Positions 25,770 through 32,507 of a stretch of DNA of 36,960 nucleotides are shown in pieces. The notes below the pieces were generated by a model. It ran no database searches and had not been told where the DNA came from. It worked only from the letters and a program-made list of their open reading frames with translations. Source of the stretch: an uncultured Eubacterium sp. (lineage in GTDB: Bacteria; Bacillota; Clostridia; Lachnospirales; Lachnospiraceae); contig CAMWXD010000038.1 of NCBI GenBank assembly GCA_947178105.1, forward strand, positions 1 through 36,960, given 5' to 3'. Numbering within the stretch: position 1 is the stretch's first letter; each line of letters begins with the position of its first letter. The position numbers and the translations under genes are program-made.

Positions 25770-27599
25770 ATGAACATAGATAAAAATAGTTGCCTGCAAT
25801 ACATAAGAAAAGCGTTGTTTGTGATTACATCGTTGTCATTGCTGCCAGTTTCTTATTTTGGTGTTTTGGCAAATGGCTTGGATGAATCCTGGATTTTTGC
25901 TGTAAATTATTTGTCAGCGAATCATAAAAAGTTTGGTGAGGAGTGCTTTTTTACATATGGGCCACTTGGGTTTCTCGCAAGAGTAAGAAACATTGAACAT
26001 AATGTGTTGTTAGGCATTCTTTTTTGGAGTGTGATTATTGGCATACAAATCTATATTTTCTACCAGATATATATAAAAAATGTAAATATATGGGCAAGTA
26101 TTTATTCCATGTTGTTTATTCTATTGGCTACTCCTATCACTGAAGCGGACATTTATCTTTGCTTTTTAGATTTATTAGCAATTCTGATGGTTTATCTAGG
26201 CAATTATAAAGTAAGATTTATCGTTATATTTTTGAGTGGTATGATGTTTCTTTTTAAGTTTTCTGGTGAAGCTTTAGTAGCTGGTGCATTAGTAATGATG
26301 GGCATAGCAGTTCTATTAAAAAAAGACAAAGACTGGATGAAAAAGGCGAAAATTTGTGTGGTGGCAATTTTGGCAGGACCGATATGTTATTTGATTTATC
26401 ATCCGTCTATAGGATCTTTGCACAGATATGTAAAAGCAATTATTGAAATTTCGTCAGGCTATAATTTATCCATGTCATCGACTGGCTATATTGGGTATTA
26501 TTTTTGGGTACTGTTATTAGCAGCCTGTTTTATAGTGTTTTTAGTGCTGTGCTGGATATCGGATAAGACAAATTTTGGCATTTTGTTGATTTTATCTCCA
26601 GGATGTTTTTTATGGTATAAAGAAGGATTTGTGAGAATTGACCATTACCAGTTAGGATTTACCGGAATGCTTTTGATATGTTCTCTGTTGATAGTTTTTA
26701 TAGACTGGAAAAAAATACAGCCTGTAAAAGCGGCATATTTGTCAGTAGGAGTCTTATGTTCCATTGCTTTGCTTGTGAAGGGGAATACAATATCTTCTTC
26801 TTTACAGACGATGAGCAGAAATGTAACGGCTTTTCCTCTAAAGTGTGCAGATATGTACTATCAGCAGAAGGAGCAATTAAGAAAAGACCATGCAGAATTT
26901 ATGAATATCATAGGAGAAAGTACGTATACTACATTTCCATGCGATATTACAGAAAATGCAGGGTATGGTAATCCTAATTTTATGATAGCTCCTCTGCTGC
27001 AAAACTATAGTGCTTATACACCTTATCTGGACCAATTAAATGCGAAATTTTATGATGGAAAAGAGGCACCAGAGTATATTATATTTTATTTAAAAGCGAT
27101 AGACGGGAGGCTGCCGCTAATAGAATCACCTGAAACATGGGATAGCATTTATAAAAATTATAGGATAGAACAATACGATGGAACAAAATTTTTACTAAAA
27201 AAACGAGATCAGGTACTACATAGAAAAGATACTTTATCCGTAATACAAGAATTTGACATTTCTGATAAAATAACAGTACCAGACGAATGCAATTATGCAA
27301 AAATCAAAGCAGAATTAAACTTAAAAGGATGTTTTGAATTATTATTTTATAAGATTTTGCCTGTTGAAATGACTGTAGAGTATTCGGATGGAACTTCGAA
27401 AAAGGGAAGAGTTATTGTGGATAATTTGCAGGAAGGTATAGATCTTCATTCCATTGTGTGGGATGATGCTGATTTTATGAATTATATGGACCTGAAAGCA
27501 GAGAATAAGCAGGTGAAAAGGATTTATTTTTCAGGAGAACGCTTAGGGCAGTATAAAAAAATGATAGAAATAGAATTTTTTTCAGGTATATGGGAGTGA
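25770..27599 (+). CDS. Polytopic membrane protein, probable GT-C glycosyltransferase
   Basis: This 609-residue protein has about ten hydrophobic segments over the first ~330 residues, then a soluble ~270-residue C-terminal part. The first external loop carries LDESW (D38/E39), the acidic pair expected in GT-C enzymes, and FFTYGPLGF nearby. Its overall plan resembles the 15399-17039 protein, but I see no strong sequence identity. It is the last gene of the glycan operon. I prefer the ATG at 25770, preceded by AGGAAGGGAATTGGAG; an ATG at 25737 is possible. It probably transfers a sugar from a polyprenyl-phosphate carrier outside the membrane. No other function can be excluded. Confidence 0.75.
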   Translation: MNIDKNSCLQYIRKALFVITSLSLLPVSYFGVLANGLDESWIFAVNYLSANHKKFGEECFFTYGPLGFLARVRNIEHNVLLGILFWSVIIGIQIYIFYQIYIKNVNIWASIYSMLFILLATPITEADIYLCFLDLLAILMVYLGNYKVRFIVIFLSGMMFLFKFSGEALVAGALVMMGIAVLLKKDKDWMKKAKICVVAILAGPICYLIYHPSIGSLHRYVKAIIEISSGYNLSMSSTGYIGYYFWVLLLAACFIVFLVLCWISDKTNFGILLILSPGCFLWYKEGFVRIDHYQLGFTGMLLICSLLIVFIDWKKIQPVKAAYLSVGVLCSIALLVKGNTISSSLQTMSRNVTAFPLKCADMYYQQKEQLRKDHAEFMNIIGESTYTTFPCDITENAGYGNPNFMIAPLLQNYSAYTPYLDQLNAKFYDGKEAPEYIIFYLKAIDGRLPLIESPETWDSIYKNYRIEQYDGTKFLLKKRDQVLHRKDTLSVIQEFDISDKITVPDECNYAKIKAELNLKGCFELLFYKILPVEMTVEYSDGTSKKGRVIVDNLQEGIDLHSIVWDDADFMNYMDLKAENKQVKRIYFSGERLGQYKKMIEIEFFSGIWE

Positions 27600-27630
27600 G
27601 AGTTTGCGACCTGTATGAGTGCAGCACATT

Positions 27631-27666
27631 ATATGCAGCAGCCCGGTAAACCGGCCTGCTGCATAT
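27631..27666. terminator. Strong hairpin between convergent genes, probable bidirectional terminator
   Basis: ATATGCAGCAG and CTGCTGCATAT form an 11-bp perfect stem. Inside it, CCGG-TAAA-CCGG continues the hairpin after one mismatch. It lies 31 nt after the glycan operon and 8 nt beyond the end of the convergent - strand gene. No T-run follows on either strand, so factor-independent termination is not certain. Confidence 0.55.
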
Positions 27667-27673
27667 GTCCTGC

Positions 27674-28840
27674 TTAGCTTGTTTCCATAGACGCAATTCC
27701 AAACGAAATCTGCAACAGGACAGGATCCATCTGTGTCGGTGCAAGCTGGATAAGCTTGGTGTCGTTTTCAATAACTGCCATCCCCATGCTCCAGCCGGCC
27801 TGATGGATTCTGGAATCGTAAGAAACCAGCATATCGACCTGCTCCCATGGGCCTTCTCCCAGGTTGTAATTGACGAGGAATTTTCCAGGATCACGCAGCC
27901 CAAGCCATCCGCTGTCGCGTTTGCCGCTTAAGATAATGGTGCCGTTTGGGCCGCCGTTTTTCGTCCAGACACAGTAAGGCATACTGCCGACATATTTGCC
28001 GTCTGCCGTTTCCGCTCTTGTTCCGTACAGGGCAGGGTCGCCAAAATCCATGCCGTCGTCAGAAATCTTATAATGGATGCCTTCATCCGGGTCGTTTACG
28101 ATTTCGTAGCACATGAAATATTTTCCATTTGGAAGCTTTGTGACAATCGCCATGCCGGGACGCCTGTTTCCATCCGGGATCGCAACGACGAGCTTTGCAT
28201 CGCTCCATGTTTTTCCGCCGTCAGACGATGCGGTGACAGCCAGGCATTGGTTCAAAATGCGCTCTGTGTGCGGTTTTTCATCGGAGTAGACGATGGTAAT
28301 ATCCCCATATGTATTCAGATAGATAAAAGGCTCCCAGACCGGGCCAAGGCAGTCCCAGTTGTATTCTACCGGTACGCCGCCGTATGCAAAGCTGGAACGG
28401 TACTCCCAGCTTTTACCATGGTCACGACTGATATATAGCTGGAGCTCTGTACCGACAAAATCCGGCGGGTTATCCTTTTCAAATGCCTGCATCGGGATGG
28501 AATTGCCGGCAAACAGGATCGTTCCGGCAGGAAGGTCTGCGCACTGTTTTGGCAGTTCAAATAAAACAGGCTGGAAACGCATTCCCCAGTTATTTTTTGT
28601 ATCTGCTACATCGCTCAGATGTTCCCAGGTCTTACCGCCGTCGGTACTCCTGTAAATCGGGATCACAGCGGGTTCCTTGTCTGCATAATATTCGAAGGCA
28701 GCAAGCAGCGTGCCGTTTTCTTCTCCTGCACAGTGCAGTTCAATGATTCTTGGATAGAGTACGCCTCCTCCCGGTTTGATTTCGTCTTTTCTTGGCGCAA
28801 AAATGACGCCTTTAAAATCCTTTGTAAGTGTTAAAGCCAT
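27674..28840 (-). CDS. Cytosolic Asp-box (BNR) beta-propeller glycosidase, sialidase-like or GH93-like
   Basis: This 388-residue protein carries three Asp boxes: STDGGKTW (65-72), SRDHGKSW (138-145) and SSDGGKTW (205-212). They mark a six-bladed sialidase-fold propeller. RRPGMAIVTKLPNGKYFMCYE resembles GH93 exo-arabinanases more than GH33 sialidases, as I recall those families, so sialidase activity should not be assumed. There is no signal peptide or anchor, hence it acts inside the cell or is not an enzyme on polymers. The ATG at 28840 follows GGAGGG on the - strand; a longer frame to 28876 lacks such a site. It stands alone, convergent with the glycan operon, and is more GC-rich than that operon. 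Confidence 0.85.
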   Translation of the reverse strand: MALTLTKDFKGVIFAPRKDEIKPGGGVLYPRIIELHCAGEENGTLLAAFEYYADKEPAVIPIYRSTDGGKTWEHLSDVADTKNNWGMRFQPVLFELPKQCADLPAGTILFAGNSIPMQAFEKDNPPDFVGTELQLYISRDHGKSWEYRSSFAYGGVPVEYNWDCLGPVWEPFIYLNTYGDITIVYSDEKPHTERILNQCLAVTASSDGGKTWSDAKLVVAIPDGNRRPGMAIVTKLPNGKYFMCYEIVNDPDEGIHYKISDDGMDFGDPALYGTRAETADGKYVGSMPYCVWTKNGGPNGTIILSGKRDSGWLGLRDPGKFLVNYNLGEGPWEQVDMLVSYDSRIHQAGWSMGMAVIENDTKLIQLAPTQMDPVLLQISFGIASMETS

Positions 28841-28899
28841 ATAAGTCCCTCCTGTAAAATTTGTCTGAATTATCATCAGAAAAATAAATGCTTTTGTCT

Positions 28900-28905
28900 A
28901 TTATA
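28900..28905 (-). promoter_or_regulatory. Candidate -10 element for the Asp-box gene
   Basis: On the - strand the sequence reads TATAAT, 59 nt upstream of the ATG at 28840. No convincing -35 box is seen at the right distance, so this is a modest call. Confidence 0.4.
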
Positions 28906-28994
28906 CACAATGTGGAAGGATTTTACCAGCTCTTTTTTGGGAATTTCAGATTACTATATAATGCCCAATACTTTTCAGGGCAAATATTTTAGGA

Positions 28995-29023
28995 TTGACA
29001 AAACAGCGCAGAATGGGTATACT
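28995..29023 (+). promoter_or_regulatory. Near-consensus sigma-A promoter for the DUF3877-like gene
   Basis: TTGACA (28995-29000) and TATACT (29018-29023) are separated by exactly 17 nt. Transcription would begin near 29030, leaving a leader of about 137 nt. The 326-nt gap 28841-29166 holds this promoter, a palindrome, a tandem repeat and the divergent promoter candidate; I see no gene in it. Confidence 0.8.
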
Positions 29024-29031
29024 GAGAAACA

Positions 29032-29047
29032 GTTAGTAATCACTAAC
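29032..29047. promoter_or_regulatory. Perfect palindromic operator candidate at the transcription start
   Basis: GTTAGT-aatc-ACTAAC has perfect 6-bp arms and starts 8 nt after the -10 box. This is where a MarR-, TetR- or GntR-type repressor would block transcription. No such regulator gene is in the window. Confidence 0.6.
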
Positions 29048-29103
29048 ACACATGGATCGGAAAACAACGGACAATGACAGTGTGTTTCTTCTATTACGAT
29101 TAC

Positions 29104-29149
29104 GATTTCTATTTTGATTTTTATTTTGATTTTTATTTTGATTACGATT
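29104..29149 (+). repeat. T-rich 12-bp tandem repeat in the leader of the DUF3877-like gene
   Basis: Three near-identical 12-bp units of the form GATTTTTATTTT (first unit with one C) are followed by a partial unit GATTACGATT. The array ends just before the GGAGGGAGG ribosome site. The unit is a multiple of three and the frame upstream is open, but no ribosome site precedes the upstream ATG at 29074. Confidence 0.75.
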
Positions 29150-29166
29150 CAGGAGGGAGGTTCGTT

Positions 29167-29703
29167 ATGGAACAGGACAGGCTGATTACGTATCTGACAG
29201 AGCAGATCAAGGAGGCGCAGTTAAAGCTGGGCTTTGCAAACGAGGCAATCCGGCTGTATTTTCCGGCTGCATCACTGGGCAGGATGCTGCAATGGCAGGG
29301 CGGCAGTGGAAAAGAACTGGTTGCCGCGCTTTTGAAGGAATCCAGGTTTACGAGTACGAGGCTTGGAACCATCCGTTTTTCCTTGTGCAAAGACGACAGG
29401 ATCGAGGTATGCATTCCGCCGGAAGGGGCGGTTTACGTCCGTACATTGCCGGATCCGCCGTTTCTTGCCGGATGGATTTCCCTGTTTCAGACAAATCATT
29501 GTCTGACGATCGAGGAAATTTGCGCATATTTTGCAAGCTTCAATCCCTCGTATAGTTGCAGGAAAATGGAACAGGGAATGGATTTTGATTATGTACTGTA
29601 TTTTCCTGACGGGCAGCCGGATGCGTGGTATTATTGTATACGGATGGAACTTGGGCATACGATTTACCATCGGTTTGCAAAAGAGGACTATGAGGATTTT
29701 TAG
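29167..29703 (+). CDS. DUF3877-like protein of unknown function
   Basis: This 178-residue soluble protein starts at the ATG 7-8 nt after GGAGGGAGG. The N-terminal stretch TEQIKEAQLKLGFANEAIRLYF and length fit what I recall of DUF3877 proteins from Lachnospiraceae. It has no membrane segment, signal peptide or recognisable catalytic motif. It is a single-gene unit: its own promoter and operator lie upstream and a terminator lies 20 nt downstream. An in-frame ATG at 29074 would add 31 residues rich in Asp, Phe and Tyr, made by the tandem repeat; I consider that unlikely. Function unknown. Confidence 0.75.
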   Translation: MEQDRLITYLTEQIKEAQLKLGFANEAIRLYFPAASLGRMLQWQGGSGKELVAALLKESRFTSTRLGTIRFSLCKDDRIEVCIPPEGAVYVRTLPDPPFLAGWISLFQTNHCLTIEEICAYFASFNPSYSCRKMEQGMDFDYVLYFPDGQPDAWYYCIRMELGHTIYHRFAKEDYEDF

Positions 29704-29722
29704 CGGGTTGTGCAGTGAAAAG

Positions 29723-29752
29723 GAGTCTGTGATAGGCAGGCTCTGTTTTTTT
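29723..29752 (+). terminator. Rho-independent terminator after the DUF3877-like gene
   Basis: GAGTCTG and CAGGCTC form a 7-bp stem with one G-U pair around a 7-nt loop. TGTTTTTTT follows. On the - strand the same hairpin is followed by CTTTT, so it may also stop transcription of the regulator gene converging from the right. Confidence 0.75.
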
Positions 29753-29837
29753 ATGCCTGAAAAGTATTACAAGACGCAGGCAGGATACGAACAGCGGCGC
29801 TTGCCAAATATTGAAATATATGCCTGCCCGCTCTGTA

Positions 29838-30710
29838 TTATTTCAGGCATAGGGAACGGTATTTTTTTGGCGCAACCCTTTTATATTCCCGGAATTTTCG
29901 TATAAAGTAGCTAAAATTGTAAAATCCGACAGCAAGCGCAACATCAGAAATTGGCATTTCTGATTCAGACAGCATTTCACAGGCTTTTTCTATTCTGTAT
30001 TCGTTGATAAAACTGACTGGTGTCTTTCCAATCTCCTGCTTAAAGTAGCGGCAAAAGTAATTGGGGCTCATAAAGCATATTTCAGACAAAGCCTGCAGCG
30101 ATATGGGTTCTGCATAGTTTTTGTGAATATATTCGATCACTTGTTTTAATTTCTTTAAAGAATTTTTTCCTTTGGGCGACAGCGTATTTTTTAAAAGATA
30201 GTTTGCCTGAAAAAATAATTCAATCATATGCAGGATATGGAGCTTAATGCTTAGCAGGGCGCATGTGGGAAGCGTGTGGTAAAGCTTTATAATCTCCTGC
30301 ATATGGTATAGGATCTGCTGATGGTCTTGGGGCGAAAATGCTGAGCAGAATGTTGGAAACAGCAATGTTCCATTGGTAATCGGGCGGATAAAATTATGCT
30401 GGCAGGCGTCATACAGTGAAAAGTCCAAAAAGCTGGGATTAAAGACAACAGCATGGTGCAGGGATTCACCGATGGATTTAATTTCATGCAGCTCCCCGGA
30501 ATTGATGAAACAGAATTCACCAGGATTTAAAACAAAGGATTTGCCATGTATGGTTAAATTCAGGACTCCGTGTTCTGCATATACCCATTCCAGTTCTTCG
30601 TGCCAGTGCTGCGATACAAAATAGAATCCGTCTTTGTCATGGTGGGAATATACCTGCAAAGGAAACACGGATGTGCCGTGGGTTTTTTCTTCGTGATAAG
30701 CGCGTGACAT
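29838..30710 (-). CDS. AraC-family transcriptional regulator with N-terminal cupin-type sensor
   Basis: This 290-residue protein has an N-terminal sugar-sensing fold (HWHEELEWVY, HGKSFVLNPGEFCFINSGELHEI, the metal-free cupin pattern) over residues 10-130. The C-terminal ~100 residues carry two helix-turn-helices: ISLQALSEICFMSPNYFCRYFK and ISDVALAVGFYNFSYFIRKF. The ATG at 30710 is nine nt after AGGAG; an in-frame TTG at 30719 abuts that site and is rejected. It is divergent from the glucosidase-PTS operon and probably activates it when the imported sugar is present. Confidence 0.92.
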   Translation of the reverse strand: MSRAYHEEKTHGTSVFPLQVYSHHDKDGFYFVSQHWHEELEWVYAEHGVLNLTIHGKSFVLNPGEFCFINSGELHEIKSIGESLHHAVVFNPSFLDFSLYDACQHNFIRPITNGTLLFPTFCSAFSPQDHQQILYHMQEIIKLYHTLPTCALLSIKLHILHMIELFFQANYLLKNTLSPKGKNSLKKLKQVIEYIHKNYAEPISLQALSEICFMSPNYFCRYFKQEIGKTPVSFINEYRIEKACEMLSESEMPISDVALAVGFYNFSYFIRKFREYKRVAPKKYRSLCLK

Positions 30711-30831
30711 ATCGATCAACTCCTAAATCATAAAATTGTGTTATTATCTGATAAAATTATGCAAGCAATCAGGATTCCTTTTTAGTATACTGAATTTACC
30801 AAAGAAAAACAAGAAGAAAGGTGAAAGAAAA
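30711..30831. promoter_or_regulatory. Divergent promoter region of the AraC regulator and glucosidase operon
   Basis: A TATACT -10 candidate for the + strand lies at 30786-30791 with no TTGACA-like -35, as expected for an activator-dependent promoter. TTATC-T-GATAA (30744-30754) is a perfect palindrome and a plausible regulator half-site pair. The AT-rich stretch around it also offers - strand promoter candidates. Confidence 0.5.
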
Positions 30832-32460
30832 ATGGAAAAGGAAAAGTGGTGGAAAAGAAGTGTCGTATACCAGATCTATCCGCGAAGCTTCTGCGACAGT
30901 AATGGCGACGGAATCGGTGATATTAACGGGATTCGTTCAAAATTGTGGTATTTGCAGGAGCTTGGGGCTGATGTAATCTGGCTAAGCCCGGTCTATGCTT
31001 CTCCCAATGCGGATCATGGCTATGACATATCCGATTATTATGGAATATCACCTGAATATGGTACGATGGAGGATATGAAGGCACTGATTCAGGAATGTGA
31101 AAATTGTGGTATTAAAATTATGATGGACCTTGTTGTAAACCATACCTCTGATGAACATTCGTGGTTTGTGGAGGCAAAAAAATCAAAGGATCATCCATGC
31201 AGGGATTATTATATCTGGAGAAAAGGAAAAGCAGGCAGCCCTCCCAATCAACTGGAATCCTGTTTTGGAGGAAGCGCGTGGGAATATTCACAAGAAACGG
31301 GGGAGTATTATCTGCATTTCTACCATAAAAAGCAGCCGGATCTGAACTGGGAAAATGAAGCGATGCGTAAAGCAATCTGGAACATGATGAATTTTTGGAT
31401 TGATATGGGGATCGGCGGTTTTCGAATGGATGTGATCGATGTGATTGGAAAAGTTCCAGATCAGGGGATAAAAGAAAACGGCCCCAGGCTTCATACATAT
31501 CTCCAGGAAATGAACCGGGAAACATTTGGAAATAAAAATCTGATGACAGTAGGGGAATGCTGGGGAGCGGATCTTGAAAATGGAAGTTTGTATTCGGATC
31601 CGCAGCGCAAAGAACTGGATATGATCTTTCAGTTTGAGCAGATGCTGCTGGACCAGGTTCCAGGCAGACAAAAGTGGGATTTAAAGCCGCTTGAATTGAA
31701 ACAGTTAAAACAGGTGTTTGCAAAATGGCAGAAGGCATTGGACGGGAAAGGCTGGAACAGCCTTTTCTGGAACAGCCATGACCTTCCAAGAATCGTTTCC
31801 CGATGGGGGAATGACAAGGAGTACCGGGCGGAGTCTGCAAAGATGCTGGCTACGGTGCTGCATGGAATGAAAGGAACGCCTTATATTTATCAGGGAGAAG
31901 AAATAGGGATGACCAACTATCCGTTCTCAGGCATTGAGGATCTGATCGATGTGGAGTCTGTTAATATGTACCGGGAACGAAAGCAGATGGGGTATGAGGA
32001 AGAAGAAATTATGAAATCCCTTCGTGCAAAGGCGAGGGACCATGCAAGGACTTCGATGCAGTGGAACGGCAGCCATGAAGCCGGGTTTACGACAGGGACG
32101 CCATGGTACAGGGTAAATCCCAACTATACACAGGTCAATGTCGAAAAGGCGTTAGAGGATCAAAATTCCATTTTCTATTATTATAAAAAACTCATCCGCC
32201 TGCGAAAAGAAGAGCCCATATTCACTTATGGAAGCTTTGATTTGCTATGCCCGGAGGATGAAACTGTTTTTGCGTATGTAAGGGAATGGGAAGGAAAAAA
32301 ATGGCTGGTGGTGTGCAATTTTTATGAGAAGCCGGCGAGCTTTGATTATCCTGGGAAGGGCAGGGCAATTTTGTCGAATTATGAACAGAGTCCGGTAACC
32401 CGGCTGGAGCAGATGGATCTGCGTCCATATGAAGCAGCTATTTATGAGTTGCTGTCATAA
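30832..32460 (+). CDS. GH13 alpha-glucosidase, glucan 1,6-alpha-glucosidase/oligo-1,6-glucosidase type
   Basis: This 542-residue protein starts at an ATG after AAAGGTGA and opens WWKRSVVYQIYPRSF as in GH13_31. The catalytic residues are visible: nucleophile D200 (GFRMDVID), acid/base E242 (VGECWGA) and stabiliser D317 (NSHDLPR). The 42-residue nucleophile-acid spacing matches DexB-type dextran glucosidases rather than the longer spacing of Bacillus oligo-1,6-glucosidase, as I recall them. KGTPYIYQGEEIGMTNYPF and the C-terminal GYEE/PYEAAIYELL are typical. No signal peptide, so it acts in the cytosol on imported alpha-glucosides. NSHD replaces the usual NNHD. It is the first gene of an operon with a PTS permease and HAD phosphatase. 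Confidence 0.92.
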   Translation: MEKEKWWKRSVVYQIYPRSFCDSNGDGIGDINGIRSKLWYLQELGADVIWLSPVYASPNADHGYDISDYYGISPEYGTMEDMKALIQECENCGIKIMMDLVVNHTSDEHSWFVEAKKSKDHPCRDYYIWRKGKAGSPPNQLESCFGGSAWEYSQETGEYYLHFYHKKQPDLNWENEAMRKAIWNMMNFWIDMGIGGFRMDVIDVIGKVPDQGIKENGPRLHTYLQEMNRETFGNKNLMTVGECWGADLENGSLYSDPQRKELDMIFQFEQMLLDQVPGRQKWDLKPLELKQLKQVFAKWQKALDGKGWNSLFWNSHDLPRIVSRWGNDKEYRAESAKMLATVLHGMKGTPYIYQGEEIGMTNYPFSGIEDLIDVESVNMYRERKQMGYEEEEIMKSLRAKARDHARTSMQWNGSHEAGFTTGTPWYRVNPNYTQVNVEKALEDQNSIFYYYKKLIRLRKEEPIFTYGSFDLLCPEDETVFAYVREWEGKKWLVVCNFYEKPASFDYPGKGRAILSNYEQSPVTRLEQMDLRPYEAAIYELLS

Positions 32461-32507
32461 CAAAATAACATAACAAATCATAGAACGAAAAGGAGGAAGA
32501 AAGAACT

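Noticed and set aside
29104..29149. CRISPR-like array
   Set aside because: Units are contiguous 12-mers without spacers and are T-rich, so it is a simple tandem repeat.
29074..29166. 31-residue N-terminal extension of the DUF3877-like protein
   Set aside because: No ribosome site precedes the ATG at 29074 and the extension is purely repeat-encoded, whereas GGAGGGAGG stands before 29167.
29753..29850. 10-bp inverted repeat ATGCCTGAAA/TTTCAGGCAT as a mobile element end or attachment site
   Set aside because: One arm lies inside the AraC coding region, no transposase or duplicated flank is present, and the arms can arise by chance with the nearby terminator.
31118..31840. 240-codon open frame on the - strand
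   Set aside because: It is antisense to the catalytic core of the GH13 gene, has no recognisable protein features and no ribosome site.
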